Positions 8,019 to 19,321 of a DNA stretch of 64,000 bases are shown piece by piece. Position numbers and translations under genes: made by a program. Each line of letters begins with the position of its first letter. The first letter of the stretch is position 1. The DNA comes from Sphingomonas swuensis (GTDB lineage: Bacteria; Pseudomonadota; Alphaproteobacteria; Sphingomonadales; Sphingomonadaceae), in assembly GCF_039538045.1 (NCBI RefSeq), contig NZ_BAABBQ010000001.1:2068001-2132000 (forward strand), in the 5' to 3' direction. The notes below the pieces were generated by a model. That model worked only from the letters and a program-made list of their open reading frames with translations. It searched no databases and was not told the origin of the DNA.

Positions 8019-9449
8019 TCAGCCTTCGAGCTGGCGGGTCAGCATCCGGATCGCGGCGTCGATGTCGGGATCGCTCGCGCGCAGCTTCTCGATCTGCTTG
8101 ACGGCATGGATCACCGTCGTGTGGTCGCGCCCGCCGAAGCGGCGACCGATGTCGGGCAGCGACTTGGGGGTCAGCTGCTTGGACAGGTACATCGCGACCT
8201 GGCGCGGGCGGGCGACCTCGCGCGCGCGGCGGGCGGAGACCATCTCGGCCTTGCGGATGCAATAATGCTCGGCGACCCGGGTCTGGATCTCGTCGATGCT
8301 GATCCGCCGCTGGTTGGCGCGAAGCACGTTCGCCAGCACTTCCTCGACGAACGGCAGGTCGATCGCCCGCCCGGTCATCAGCGCATAGGCGCCGATCCGG
8401 TTCAGGGCGCCCTCGAGCTCGCGGATCGAGTTGGTCAGCCGGCGGGCGAGGAACTCGACCACGCTCTCGGGCATCGCAACGCCCGGAAGCAGCGCGAGCT
8501 TGGCGAGCAGGATGTTGTAGCGAAGCTCGAGGTCGGCGGCGTTGATGTCGGCGACCAGGCCCCACGACAGGCGCGAGAGGATGCGCGGCGCGATCCCGTC
8601 GAGGTCCTGCGGTGCGCGGTCCGAGGTGATCACCAGCCGCTTACCGGCGGTGATGATCTCGTTCATCGTGTGGAAAAATTCTTCCTGCGTCGATTCCTTG
8701 CCGGCGATGAACTGGACGTCGTCGATCAGCAGCAGGTCGGCGCTCCGCAGCCGCTGCTTGAAGCCGATCGTGTCGTTCTCCCGGATCGCGCGGACGAACT
8801 CGACCATGAACTTCTCGGCGCTCATCATCACCACCAGCGCGTCGGGGCGCTGGGCGAGGAAGCGCTGGGCGATGGCGTGCAGCAGGTGGGTCTTGCCGCG
8901 CCCGGTACCGCCATGGACGAACAAGGGATTGAAGGTGACCTGGTCGGCCTCGGCCAGCGTCTTGGCGGCGGTGAAGGCGACTTCGTTGGCCTTGCCGACG
9001 ACGAAGCTCTCGAAGCTGTAGCGCGGGTCGAGCGGCGGGCGCGGATGCGTTGCGACGGCAGCCTGGCGCTCGGCCGGGGTGGGCGCATCCTCGATGATCA
9101 GCAGCGGCGCGGGGCGCGGTCCGCCCTCGCAGGCGATGACCCGCACTTCGCGGACGATCGGAAGGGTCGTCTTCCACGCCAGCTGGAGTCGCTCGCCGAA
9201 ATGGTTGCGGACCCAGTCGGCCATGAACTGGCTCGGCATGACGAGTTCGAGGCTGCCGGTGTCGGGATCGAAGTCGCCCAGCTCGGCGGGCTTGAGCCAG
9301 CCGTCGAACGTGCGCGCGCCGCAATCGCGGCGAAGCCCGGTGCGGATCGCGGCCCAGGCGGCAGCCAGCGGCGAGGAGTCGATCGGAATCGCGGCCTCGT
9401 CAGCCCGACCCTGCTCGTTCCGCCCTAGTCCCGTCCCGAATCCGTCCAC
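8019..9449 (-). CDS. dnaA: Chromosomal replication initiator DnaA
   Basis: 476 residues, four domains. Domain I (about 25-105) has AWAAIRTGL and the TFDGWLKP loop. A short linker leads to the AAA+ domain, opening with RYSFESFVVGKANEVA. Walker A is GGTGRGKT at 180-187 and Walker B LLLIDDVQ at 239-246. Domain IV carries the DnaA signature RDHTTVIHAV near residue 441. It binds DnaA boxes, melts oriC and loads helicase. The GTG start at 9449 gives an N-terminal extension of about 25 residues before the conserved part, so a start further in cannot be excluded. rpsT lies upstream on the same strand, the usual alphaproteobacterial arrangement. Confidence 0.97.
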   Translation of the reverse strand: MDGFGTGLGRNEQGRADEAAIPIDSSPLAAAWAAIRTGLRRDCGARTFDGWLKPAELGDFDPDTGSLELVMPSQFMADWVRNHFGERLQLAWKTTLPIVREVRVIACEGGPRPAPLLIIEDAPTPAERQAAVATHPRPPLDPRYSFESFVVGKANEVAFTAAKTLAEADQVTFNPLFVHGGTGRGKTHLLHAIAQRFLAQRPDALVVMMSAEKFMVEFVRAIRENDTIGFKQRLRSADLLLIDDVQFIAGKESTQEEFFHTMNEIITAGKRLVITSDRAPQDLDGIAPRILSRLSWGLVADINAADLELRYNILLAKLALLPGVAMPESVVEFLARRLTNSIRELEGALNRIGAYALMTGRAIDLPFVEEVLANVLRANQRRISIDEIQTRVAEHYCIRKAEMVSARRAREVARPRQVAMYLSKQLTPKSLPDIGRRFGGRDHTTVIHAVKQIEKLRASDPDIDAAIRMLTRQLEG

Positions 9450-9766
9450 TTAGCCCCGAGCCTCCATCTTCCGCTTCCGCCAGCAACCGCGAGGACGCAA
9501 GGGTTCGTTCGCACCGAACCCGAGTCGGTGCGTCTGTGCCTTGCCTCGCGTGGATCCCCCCAGTGGAATCGCTGCCGGAGGTGTTTTCTGGACAGCCGGA
9601 CGCCCGCTGACAACCGTCCTTTTTTCACAAAAGCGAAATAATCGGGCTTGACAGGCCTCCCCCGAGAGGAGGCTCAATTAACCGCTGTTTTCAGCCATTT
9701 CCGGGGCATCTGTTAACCGCGGCACGATGCGAATCGCGGATTCCAAAAGGTTTTTTGTCCGTAACG
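9450..9766. other. Upstream region of dnaA; no clear oriC
   Basis: About 320 bp between the rpsT terminator and the dnaA start. It is less GC-rich around 9610-9760. I find one match to a relaxed DnaA-box consensus (TTTTTCACA at 9621-9629) and GTTAAC-type sequences at 9712 and nearby, but no cluster of TTATCCACA boxes. It must hold the dnaA promoter on the minus strand; no convincing -35/-10 pair was found. Confidence 0.5.
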
Positions 9767-9798
9767 AAAAAGGGCCGCCGGATGCGCTCCGGCGGCCC
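9767..9798 (-). terminator. Intrinsic terminator of rpsT
   Basis: A perfect 11-bp stem (GGGCCGCCGGA / TCCGGCGGCCC) with a 5-base loop at 9772-9798. Read on the minus strand it is followed by TTTTTCG, so it ends rpsT transcription about 30 bp after the stop codon. Confidence 0.92.
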
Positions 9799-9829
9799 TC
9801 CTGAATTGGGACGATTCGTGTGCAGCGGC

Positions 9830-10093
9830 TTAGCCGAGCGACGACACCCGCTTGGTCAGGCGCGAGAACTTGCGGCTCGCGGTGTTCTTGTGGATGACGC
9901 CGCGCGCCACGCCCCGAGCCAGTTCCGGCTGAGCCTGCTTGAGCGCCTCGGACGCAGCACCCTTGTCACCGGCCATGAGGGCCGACTCGACCGCCTTGAT
10001 GAAGGTGCGGATGCGGCTCACGCGGGCACCGTTGATCTCGGTCCGGCGAGCGTTGCGACGGATGCGCTTCTTGGCTTGCGGCGTGTTCGCCAT
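9830..10093 (-). CDS. rpsT: 30S ribosomal protein S20
   Basis: 87 residues, small and strongly basic. It binds 16S rRNA early in 30S assembly. The N-terminal [17 protein letters not shown] is the family signature, followed by the long-helix region with [13 protein letters not shown] and the C-terminal [17 protein letters not shown]. Single-gene unit: its own terminator follows, and about 115 bp separate it from mutM upstream. Confidence 0.97.
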   Translation of the reverse strand: MANTPQAKKRIRRNARRTEINGARVSRIRTFIKAVESALMAGDKGAASEALKQAQPELARGVARGVIHKNTASRKFSRLTKRVSSLG

Positions 10094-10207
10094 GGCTGAC
10101 TAGAATTCCCTGGACTGGCTGAAATGAAAAGCGGCGCGAAAGCCTGATGGCTCGCACCGGTTGGCGGTTCCCCTATACAAGAGGCCCGCGCCGGTCAACT
10201 CGGCCGT

Positions 10208-11014
10208 TCAGCGCTGGCAGGTCGGACAGTACCAGGTCGACCGCCCGCCCTGCACGAACCGCCGCACCGTGCCGCCGCAGCCACAGGGCTCGCCCTCCCG
10301 GCCGTAGACCGCGAAGCTCTTGCTGAAATAGCCGAGTTCGCCGTCGGGCGCGGCATAGTCGCGAAGGCTCGATCCCCCGGCCGCGATCGCCTCCTCGAGC
10401 ACCGCGTGGATCGCCGGCACCAGCCGCCGGAGCCGCTCGAGGCTGACCTTGCCGCCCGCCCGGCGGGGATTGATCCCGGCCCGATAGAGCGCCTCGCAGA
10501 CATAGATGTTGCCCAGTCCCGCGACGATGCGCTGGTCGAGCAGGAGCAGCTTGATCGCCGCGCTCCGCCCTGCCAGCCGGGTCTTCAGCGCTTCGGGGGT
10601 GAGGTCGAACGGCTCGGGACCCATGTCCTCGAAGCCCGCGAACGAGGCCAGCCGGTCGCTCGGCACGAGGTCGACGCTCCCGAACCGCCGCGGATCGTTG
10701 AGCGCGAGCCGCCGCCCCTCGTCGGTCTCGAGCAGCAGGTGGTCGTGCGCCAGCAGCTCGGACGGATCGATCCGCCAGCGCCCGCTCATGCCGAGATGGA
10801 AGATCAGCGTGTCGCCGCGGTCGGTCGCGATCAGCCCGTATTTCGCGCGGCGCGACAGCCCGGTCACGCGCGCCCCGGTCAGCCGCTGGCCGAGATCCTC
10901 GGGGAAGGCGCGGCGCAGGTCGGGGCGGCGCACCTCGACCCTCGTCAGGCGGCGGCCGTCGAGGACCCGCGCGAGCCCGCGGACGGTGGTTTCGACTTCG
11001 GGAAGCTCGGGCAC
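10208..11014 (-). CDS. mutM: Formamidopyrimidine-DNA glycosylase (Fpg/MutM)
   Basis: 268 residues. It removes 8-oxoguanine and formamidopyrimidines from DNA and nicks the strand. The catalytic N-terminus PELPEVETT is intact (Pro2 nucleophile after Met removal, Glu3). The C-terminal zinc finger has its two Cys pairs (CGC in the GEPCGCGG turn, then YCPTCQR at the end). It is divergent from ubiE with about 45 bp between starts, so promoters overlap. The same order (mutM beside ubiE-ubiB) is conserved near the origin in many alphaproteobacteria. Confidence 0.97.
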   Translation of the reverse strand: MPELPEVETTVRGLARVLDGRRLTRVEVRRPDLRRAFPEDLGQRLTGARVTGLSRRAKYGLIATDRGDTLIFHLGMSGRWRIDPSELLAHDHLLLETDEGRRLALNDPRRFGSVDLVPSDRLASFAGFEDMGPEPFDLTPEALKTRLAGRSAAIKLLLLDQRIVAGLGNIYVCEALYRAGINPRRAGGKVSLERLRRLVPAIHAVLEEAIAAGGSSLRDYAAPDGELGYFSKSFAVYGREGEPCGCGGTVRRFVQGGRSTWYCPTCQR

Positions 11015-11060
11015 GATTGGCCATATGGCGCACCCGCCCCCGCCCCGCTAGAGCGCCTCC

Positions 11061-11792
11061 ATGCCCGATACCGTCAACTTCGGCGACCAGCTCGTCAGCC
11101 CGGAAGAAAAGACCCGCAAGGTCGGCGAGGTCTTCTCCTCGGTCGCCCGCCGCTACGATCTGATGAACGACCTGATGAGCGCCGGCATGCACCGCCTGTG
11201 GAAGGACCGGTTCGTCGCGCGCATCAAGCCGCAGCCGGGGGAGCAGATCCTCGACATGGCCGGCGGCACCGGCGACATCGCTTTCCGGATGGCCGCGCGC
11301 GGCGCCAGGGTGACCGTTTCCGACATCAACGCCGACATGCTCGGCGTTGGCGAGGAGCGCGCCGCCGCAAAGGCCATCGAGGGGCTGACCTGGTCGGTCC
11401 AGAACGCCGAGACGCTGGGCTTCTCCGACCGCGCCTTCGACGCCTACACCATCGCCTTCGGGATCCGGAACGTCACCGACATCCCCAAGGCGCTGCGCGA
11501 AGCCCACCGCGTGCTCAAGTTCGGCGGCCGGCTGTTCGTGCTCGAATTCTCGACCAGCGACTGGCCCGGCTTCGGCGAGGCCTATGATCTGTGGGCCGAC
11601 AAGGCGATCCCGAAGATCGGCAAGGCGGTGACCAACGACGAGGCGAGCTACCGCTACCTCGTCGAAAGCATCCGCCGCTTCCCCAAGCCCTATGACTTCG
11701 AACGGATGATCGGCGAGGCCGGCTTCACCCGCACCCGCACCGAGACGTTGATGGGCGGGCTCGTCTGCATCTGGTCGGGATGGAAGGCTTGA
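11061..11792 (+). CDS. ubiE: Demethylmenaquinone/2-methoxy-6-polyprenyl-1,4-benzoquinol methyltransferase UbiE
   Basis: 243 residues. Class I SAM methyltransferase that performs the C-methylation in ubiquinone synthesis. Seen: the family N-terminus with VFSSVARRYDLMNDLMS (about 24-40), SAM-binding motif I DMAGGTGDIAF (65-75), the conserved FGIRNVTD segment (about 133-140), and a C-terminal FERMIGEAGF region. It overlaps ubiB by 13 bp, so the two are coupled and work in the same pathway. Confidence 0.96.
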   Translation: MPDTVNFGDQLVSPEEKTRKVGEVFSSVARRYDLMNDLMSAGMHRLWKDRFVARIKPQPGEQILDMAGGTGDIAFRMAARGARVTVSDINADMLGVGEERAAAKAIEGLTWSVQNAETLGFSDRAFDAYTIAFGIRNVTDIPKALREAHRVLKFGGRLFVLEFSTSDWPGFGEAYDLWADKAIPKIGKAVTNDEASYRYLVESIRRFPKPYDFERMIGEAGFTRTRTETLMGGLVCIWSGWKA

Positions 11793-13327
11793 CCTCATCG
11801 GTCACCCACGTCGTCCGGTTGCTGCGCTGGGGCCGTACCCTGGCGCGCTACGGAGCGCTGCAGGGGATCGAGCGCGACCCGCTGACCCCGCCGTTCGCAC
11901 GCCGGTTGGTCAAACTCGCCCGGTTCGGGCTTCGTCAACCGGCGGAGCCCGATTATGCGACCGCGCTACAGCAGCTCGGGCCCGCCGCGATCAAGCTCGG
12001 GCAGGCGCTCGCCACCCGTCCCGACCTCGTCGGCGAGAAGGCCGCGCACAATCTGTTCGCGCTTCAGGATTCGCTTCCCCCCGCAACGTTCGAGAAGATC
12101 AGGGCCAGCATCGAGAAGGCCCTCGAAGCGCCACTCGAAAGCCTGTTCAGCCGGATCGACCCCGTCCCGGTCGGCGCCGCCTCGATCGCGCAGGTCCACC
12201 GCGCCACCACCACCGACGGCCGCGAGGTCGCGGTCAAGGTCCTCCGCCCCGGCATCGAGGAGACCTTCGCCTCCGCGCTCGAGACCTACGAATGGGCGGC
12301 CGCCCACCTCGAGACCTATGCCGGCGACGAGGCCCGCCGCCTTCGTCCCAAGATGGTCATCGCCCACTTCAAGCAGTGGACCCGGCGCGAACTCGACCTC
12401 AATCGCGAGGCGGCCTCGGCCAGCGAGCTCAAGGACAATATGGTCGCCGAGGACGGCTTCTACGTCCCCGAGATCGACTGGCAGCGCACCTCGCGCCGGG
12501 TGCTCACGCTCGAGTGGCTCGACGGGATCAAGCTGTCGAAGCGAGACCAGCTGATCGAGTCCGGGCACGATGTCCGTGCGCTCGCCGGTATCCTCGTCCG
12601 CGCCTTCCTTCGCCAGGCGGTGATCGACGGCTTCTTCCACGCCGACCTTCATCAGGGCAATCTGTTCGCCCTCCCGGACGGCCGCCTCGCCGCGATCGAC
12701 TTCGGGATCATGGGCCGGATCGACGCCCAGGCGCGGCGCTGGCTGGCCGAGATCCTCTACGGCCTCATCACCGGCAATTACGGCCGCGTCGCCGAGATCC
12801 ATTTCGAGGCGCAATATGTCCCGCGCCACCACAGCATGGAGGAGTTCACCACCGCGCTTCGTGCGGTCGGCGAGCCGATCCGCGGACTTCCGGTCAAGGA
12901 CATCAGCGTCGGCCGGATGCTCGAGGGACTGTTCGCGATCACCCGCGACTTCGACATGCCGACCCAGCCGCACCTCCTCCTGCTGCAGAAGACGATGGTG
13001 ATGGAAGAAGGCGTCGCCACCTTCCTCGATCCCGACCTCAACATGTGGGAACAGGCCGAGCCCTTCCTTCGCGAATGGATGCGAAGCGAGCTCGGGCCCG
13101 AGGCCTATGCCGCCGATCGGCTCATCGCCTGGACCCGAGCGCTCAGGAAGCTGCCCGAACTGGTCGACCGCATCGATCATTATTTCCCGGCTCCCGGTGG
13201 CGCTCCGCCCGACCTCCCGACCGCGCAGGTCGAGGTCAAGGAGCTTCCCGCCCCGCGCTGGCGCGACGCGATCATCGCGCTGGTCGCCGCCGCGGCGGGC
13301 GCCGCCGTCGTGCTCTTCCTCCAGTAA
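11780..13327 (+). CDS. ubiB: UbiB, ABC1/ADCK-family atypical kinase for ubiquinone synthesis
   Basis: 515 residues. Membrane-associated ATPase/kinase-like protein that supports coenzyme Q synthesis. Motifs: the KxGQ motif within AAIKLGQALATRPDLV (about 68-85), the Ala-rich nucleotide loop PVGAASIAQVHRA, the catalytic-loop HADLHQGNL and metal-binding IDFGIMGR (about 290-320). The last 20 residues are a hydrophobic Ala-rich helix, the usual C-terminal membrane anchor. Translation likely couples to ubiE through the overlap. Confidence 0.95.
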   Translation: MEGLTSSVTHVVRLLRWGRTLARYGALQGIERDPLTPPFARRLVKLARFGLRQPAEPDYATALQQLGPAAIKLGQALATRPDLVGEKAAHNLFALQDSLPPATFEKIRASIEKALEAPLESLFSRIDPVPVGAASIAQVHRATTTDGREVAVKVLRPGIEETFASALETYEWAAAHLETYAGDEARRLRPKMVIAHFKQWTRRELDLNREAASASELKDNMVAEDGFYVPEIDWQRTSRRVLTLEWLDGIKLSKRDQLIESGHDVRALAGILVRAFLRQAVIDGFFHADLHQGNLFALPDGRLAAIDFGIMGRIDAQARRWLAEILYGLITGNYGRVAEIHFEAQYVPRHHSMEEFTTALRAVGEPIRGLPVKDISVGRMLEGLFAITRDFDMPTQPHLLLLQKTMVMEEGVATFLDPDLNMWEQAEPFLREWMRSELGPEAYAADRLIAWTRALRKLPELVDRIDHYFPAPGGAPPDLPTAQVEVKELPAPRWRDAIIALVAAAAGAAVVLFLQ

Positions 13328-13333
13328 TCCGCT

Positions 13334-13452
13334 CCTCCCCGTCGAGAGAGGTGGGCGCTGCAAAGCGGCTGACGGAGGGGTTCTCGCGACCCGCATCGAC
13401 CTTTCGGTCGGCTTCGCCGACTGCTCCCTTGAGGGTGACCTCGTCGGCCCCG
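13334..13452. repeat. CCTCCCC/GGGGAGG repeat-family member between ubiB and a membrane protein gene
   Basis: Begins just after the ubiB stop with CTCCTCCCCGTCGAGAGAGG and contains the core GCGGCTGACGGAGGGG. Read in the opposite orientation, the same core (CCCCTCCGTCAGTCGC) occurs in the coaBC linker. The remaining part has small hairpins such as CGACCTTTCGGTCGG. I see no gene in this gap. Confidence 0.6.
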
Positions 13453-13490
13453 ATTGACGCGCACCCCGCGCCGAAGCACCTTCGCGCGCC

Positions 13491-14054
13491 ATGACCCTGT
13501 TCGAGCTCCTGTTCGCCCTCAGTTCGGTGATCCTCGGCCTCGCGCTCGCCAACCTCGCCTCGAGCCTCCAGCGCCTTGCGCTCAAGGGGCGCGAGGTGCG
13601 CTGGGCGCCCGAGCCGCTGCTCCAGGCGGCGCTCATCACCCTGATCATCATCCAGGTCTGGCTCGACCAGTGGTTCAGCAAGGACATGAAGCAGCTGGTC
13701 TATGCCGCAGCGACGCTGACCATCCTGAGGCTGATGACCCTCTTCTTCGCCGCCGCCAGCTGCCTTCCGGATTCCGACCTGCTCGGCGACGGTGCCTTCG
13801 ACCTCAAGGCCTATTACTACCGCGCCCGCAAGCTCAGCTATGGCGCGATGATCATCGGCCTGTGGCTGTTCGCCCTGACAGGAATCCTCAACGGCTATTC
13901 CGATTGGCAGTCGAACCTCGTGGGCTTCGTTGTCGGCCCGGGTCTCTACGGCCTGCTGATCTGGTCGGACCGCCGCTGGCTGCACATCCTCGTGCTGCTC
14001 TTCGTACTCGGCGCGTGGGGCGTCCCCACCATGATGCTGGACATCAAGACCTAG
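13491..14054 (+). CDS. Uncharacterised inner-membrane protein, five or so transmembrane segments
   Basis: 187 residues; family not recognised. Hydrophobic segments at about 4-22, 45-62, 72-88, 118-138 and 145-180. The first helix is followed by SSLQRLALKGREVRW, a basic cytoplasmic-type loop. No catalytic motif is evident. It ends 11 bp inside the 3' end of the convergent lipoprotein gene. The repeat before it separates it from ubiB. Similar small multi-pass proteins are frequent in sphingomonads as conserved hypotheticals. Confidence 0.75.
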   Translation: MTLFELLFALSSVILGLALANLASSLQRLALKGREVRWAPEPLLQAALITLIIIQVWLDQWFSKDMKQLVYAAATLTILRLMTLFFAAASCLPDSDLLGDGAFDLKAYYYRARKLSYGAMIIGLWLFALTGILNGYSDWQSNLVGFVVGPGLYGLLIWSDRRWLHILVLLFVLGAWGVPTMMLDIKT

Positions 14055-14621
14055 GCGCGACCGCGGAAGCCAGTCGCCCGCACTGACTGACGGCGGCGCT
14101 CGGCGGCTGCTCGAGGTTCCAGGTCTCATAGGCCTGCTCTTCCGTCAGCCCCGAGGCGCGCAGTGCCTTGATGCGCCGATCCCTAAGATCGCTCATCGCC
14201 TTCTCGTCAGGCGAACCCTCCCAGCCCGCTCGAACGACGTCGATCAGCTCGCCCGACTGCGAAAGCCTGAACGACCTTCCATCGGCCATGTCGACGCGCG
14301 CGACATAGCCGAGACCGAGGGTCAGCGGCCGAGGCGAATGCACGACTGTCAGCCCGGGACGAGCCTCGCCATAGGCGATCGGGAGCTGGATCTCGCGACC
14401 TTCGGGGGCCTCCAGCTGCCACATCCAGTTTCTGCCGCTCCAGACCTCGATGCAGCGGACCGTCATCCGGGGTCGCTCGGGGATGAGGAACCACTTCCAC
14501 TCGCGCTCGGTCCAGATCAGCAGCTTGCCGTCGCGCTGCACCAGGTCGAGCGGAAAGGCATATTGGCAGCCGCCGAGCGACAGGGCCGCGATCAGCAGCC
14601 CCGTCGCCCGCGCCAGCTTCC

Positions 14622-14625
<4 letters not shown>
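14044..14625 (-). CDS. Uncharacterised lipoprotein
   Basis: 193 residues. Signal sequence with lipobox LGGC, Cys at residue 20. The mature part is Trp-rich (WTEREWKWF, GRNWMWQLEAPEG) and has a C-terminal half with a charged helical region (DEKAMSDLRDRRIKALR) and a closing Cys. No known family recognised. Its ATG overlaps the stop of the upstream DUF305 gene (ATGA), so the two are probably translated together. That link hints at an envelope partner role, but no function can be given. Confidence 0.75.
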
Positions 14626-16955
<2,330 letters not shown>

Positions 16956-17116
16956 GGAGGAACCCCCGAGATGAAGTGCAGTCACCTCGCAGCCTAGCAG
17001 CGCGCCAAGGGCCCACAAGCCCCCTCGGATCACTCCCTTTCTTGCCCGTTTGCGACTCGCGCGGCGCATGCTACGGCGCGGGCCTGAGCATCTCATCAGA
17101 CAGGGAATTCTCTACC

Positions 17117-17662
17117 ATGACCGGCCGCGTCACCATCAGCCTGAACGAACTGCATTGCGAAGCCCAGTCCGAGCAGGGCGGCTGCGAACCCTATCTCTTC
17201 ACCAGCTTCTACGCGGTCGGCAGCAATGGCGAGGTGTCGGTCACCAGCCCCAAGCACGCCGACGTGCGCGAGGCCTTCGACAATGACATCGAAGCCGGCA
17301 CCACCCTCCCCGTCCCGCAGGAAATCGGGCAGTGCGAGCTTCCTGGCGACGGCAAGATGGGCGTCGTCGCCCTCGTGATCGACGAGGATGCCGGCCGCAT
17401 CATCGCGGTCGACAAGGCCCATGATGCCTTCCACCAGGGCATCGACAGCCAGCTCCGCGAAAAGGGCGAGGTCGATTGCGCTTCGCTGCTCAGCGCGATC
17501 AAGGGCGCGATCCACGGCACCTTCGACTATAACGACCTGCACCGCGACCAGGACGACATCCTCGGCGTCGCGGTCCACGCGATCAGCGGCCACGGCCCGT
17601 TCGAGGTCCACCTCGGCACCAGCGACGAGGACCGTTTCATCCTCCGCGGCGAAGCCCGCTAG
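17117..17662 (+). CDS. Conserved-looking protein of unknown function
   Basis: 181 residues, soluble, acidic (many Asp and Glu), no signal peptide. Pattern: strand-rich N-terminus RVTISLNELHCEAQSEQGG, a middle with KMGVVALVIDEDAG, a helical part QLREKGEVDCASLLSAIKG and a closing HDILGV-like/GPFEVHLGTSDEDRF region. I do not recognise the family. The ATG at 17117 has GGGAATTC about 8 bp upstream and is the first start in the frame that fits codon bias. It is divergent from the DUF305 gene (160 bp between starts) and followed by a strong terminator, so it is a single-gene unit. Confidence 0.75.
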   Translation: MTGRVTISLNELHCEAQSEQGGCEPYLFTSFYAVGSNGEVSVTSPKHADVREAFDNDIEAGTTLPVPQEIGQCELPGDGKMGVVALVIDEDAGRIIAVDKAHDAFHQGIDSQLREKGEVDCASLLSAIKGAIHGTFDYNDLHRDQDDILGVAVHAISGHGPFEVHLGTSDEDRFILRGEAR

Positions 17663-17704
17663 GGCGAGCCTGCCCTTCCTTCAGGAAGCGGCACGTACCA
17701 TCTG

Positions 17705-17743
17705 AAAGGGCCCGGCACCGACGAAGGCGCCGGGCCCTTTTCG
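17705..17743 (+). terminator. Intrinsic terminator
   Basis: A long stem AAAGGGCCCGGC / GCCGGGCCCTTT around a 12-base loop, with T residues on the plus strand and A residues on the left side, so it may work in both directions. It ends the unknown-function gene upstream. Confidence 0.9.
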
Positions 17744-17760
17744 GTTTTGGAGCGTCATCC

Positions 17761-18186
17761 ATGCTTGTCCTTTGCCTCGCGATGATCGCGCTCCTCAGGC
17801 TCGCTCCCGGGCTTGTTCTTAGCCGCACCCTCCATCGCCTGCTGGTGGAGGAGCCTGTGCGGCAACTTGCCGCGCTCGACCGGACGCGGCTGCTGACACT
17901 TGTCGTGCTCGGCCTCTTGCTGTGCGCCGGGGCCGAAGTGTTCGTGCTGATGGGCTCGGCCGAAATGGCGTTCGTCCTCGCAACGCAGATCGCGCTTTAT
18001 CTCGACGCGGTCGCGGTCTCGATCGTCGCGGCGGTGGCCCTCAGGGCCCGGCCGCTGGTGCAATGGCTCGGCGCCAGGCTGCAGTCGCGGGGCCGCCGTT
18101 CGCCACGCCATCGCCGGACTAGGCGTCCAGCGGTGCGGAGCCTCGCCAACGACGATGACCCCGCCCCGCTTCTTCTCGCAGCCTAG
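17761..18186 (+). CDS. Small uncharacterised membrane protein
   Basis: 141 residues with hydrophobic segments at about 2-18, 43-60 and 66-95, and a very basic C-terminal tail (RSRGRRSPRHRRTRRP). Family not recognised. The stop overlaps the stop of the convergent glutathione-transferase gene by 4 bp. A strong terminator lies between it and the previous gene, so it must have its own promoter in the 20 bp or so before the ATG, or depend on read-through; for this reason confidence is moderate. Confidence 0.6.
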   Translation: MLVLCLAMIALLRLAPGLVLSRTLHRLLVEEPVRQLAALDRTRLLTLVVLGLLLCAGAEVFVLMGSAEMAFVLATQIALYLDAVAVSIVAAVALRARPLVQWLGARLQSRGRRSPRHRRTRRPAVRSLANDDDPAPLLLAA

Positions 18187-19016
18187 AGCCCGAGCGGCGC
18201 GAAGTCCGCGGCCGAGTGCCGCTCGCGAAGCTGGTTCTCGCCGCGCACGCCGTTGACCACCCGCCCGCGCCGCACCGCGGGGCGATCGTCGATCTCCCGC
18301 GCCCAGCGCATCAGGTTGGGATACTCGTCGGCCGCCGCGAGGAATTCCGCCGCGCCCTCGTAGGTGCGGCCGAGCGCCACTCCGCCATACCAGGGCCAGA
18401 TGGCGATGTCGGCGATGCTATACTCGTCGCCCGCGACGAAGCGGCTTTCCGCCAGCCGCCGGTCGAGCACGCTCATCTGCCGCTTGGCCTCCATGGTGAA
18501 GCGGTCGATAGCATATTCGATCTTCACCGGCGCGTAGGCGAAGAAGTGACCGAAGCCGCCGCCGAGAATCGGGGCCGAGCCCATCTGCCAGAACAGCCAG
18601 CTCAGCGTCTCCGCCCGGCTGGTCCCGAGGAACGCGCCGAACTTCTCGGCGAGGTAAAGCAGGATCGCGCCGCTCTCGAACACCCGCACCGGCTCGCCGC
18701 CGCTGCGGTCGACCAGCGCCGGGATCTTGCTGTTGGGATTGATGTCGACGAAGCCCGAAGAGAATTGGTGACCCTCCATGATCTCGATCATCCAAGCGTC
18801 ATATTCGGCCCCGCCATAACTGGCGGCGAGCAGCTCCTCGAGCAGGATCGTCACCTTCTGCCCGTTGGGCGTGCCGAGGCTGTAGAGCTGGAGCGGATGC
18901 TCTCCGACCAGCAGCTCCTTGTCATGGGTCGGTCCGGCGACCGGACGGTTGATCGCCGCGAAGCGTCCCTCGGCAGGCTTCGGAACCCACACCTTGGGCG
19001 GAAGGTAATCGGACAT
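18183..19016 (-). CDS. Glutathione S-transferase family protein, YghU/YfcG-like disulfide-bond oxidoreductase
   Basis: 277 residues. N-terminal thioredoxin-like GST domain (about 43-130) with QLYSLGTPNGQKVTILLEEL and the cis-Pro segment NSKIPALVD followed by FESGAILLYLAEKFG. The C-terminal all-helical domain holds RFVAGDEYSIADIAIWPWYG. The about 40-residue N-terminal extension with PPKVWVP is characteristic of the YghU subgroup, which reduces disulfides with two bound glutathione molecules instead of conjugating substrates. ATG at 19016 chosen from this conserved N-terminus. Confidence 0.9.
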   Translation of the reverse strand: MSDYLPPKVWVPKPAEGRFAAINRPVAGPTHDKELLVGEHPLQLYSLGTPNGQKVTILLEELLAASYGGAEYDAWMIEIMEGHQFSSGFVDINPNSKIPALVDRSGGEPVRVFESGAILLYLAEKFGAFLGTSRAETLSWLFWQMGSAPILGGGFGHFFAYAPVKIEYAIDRFTMEAKRQMSVLDRRLAESRFVAGDEYSIADIAIWPWYGGVALGRTYEGAAEFLAAADEYPNLMRWAREIDDRPAVRRGRVVNGVRGENQLRERHSAADFAPLGL

Positions 19017-19219
19017 GCAGTGGCTCCCTGTCGTTGTCGCCGGCCACATGGGTTGCCCTGCCGCCGCTCCCAAGAGGGCACTTCCATGTTCCCGGTAGCA
19101 AAGTAGGATTTCGTCTGGCATCGCGACGGAGTGACTTTCGCGCGCGACCTCGCCTCCGGTTCGACCGGCCGTTGCACCTCTGCAACGACCTGTGTTCGTG
19201 CAGCCACGGGGTGGATCCT

Positions 19220-19320
19220 CGCGGATACCCCCTACCCTGAGAACTTCGAGAACTTCGAGCCTCGCGAGACGCCCGCACCCTGGGAACTTCGAGAACTTCG
19301 CTCGCGGGCGCAAACCCGCT
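19220..19320. repeat. Tandem repeat with GAACTTCGAGAACTTCG core, two units, directly before coaBC
   Basis: Two copies, about 43 bp apart, of a unit that reads CCCTGAGAACTTCGAGAAC / CCCTGGGAACTTCGAGAAC, each followed by TTCG and a GCG-rich tail. The same unit in inverse orientation, again in two copies, lies directly after aguB. The repeat ends one base before the coaBC ATG, so it sits in the 5' leader. The rest of the 19017-19219 gap shows no gene; it must hold the GST promoter. Confidence 0.8.
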
Positions 19321-19321
19321 G

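Noticed and set aside
7764..9428. 554-codon open frame on the plus strand opposite dnaA
   Set aside because: dnaA is unambiguous on the minus strand; the other frame has no motif and a shadow-type composition.
9621..9676. Possible oriC or plus-strand promoter (TTGACA at 9648) upstream of dnaA
   Set aside because: Only one relaxed DnaA-box match and no box cluster. The TTGACA is on the strand that has no gene to drive and lacks a good -10 at 17 bp.
10173..11798. Long open frame on the minus strand opposite ubiE, running through the mutM region
   Set aside because: It is antisense to ubiE, out of frame with mutM, composed mainly of Arg, Ala, Gly and Pro, and shows no domain. High GC content makes such shadow frames common.
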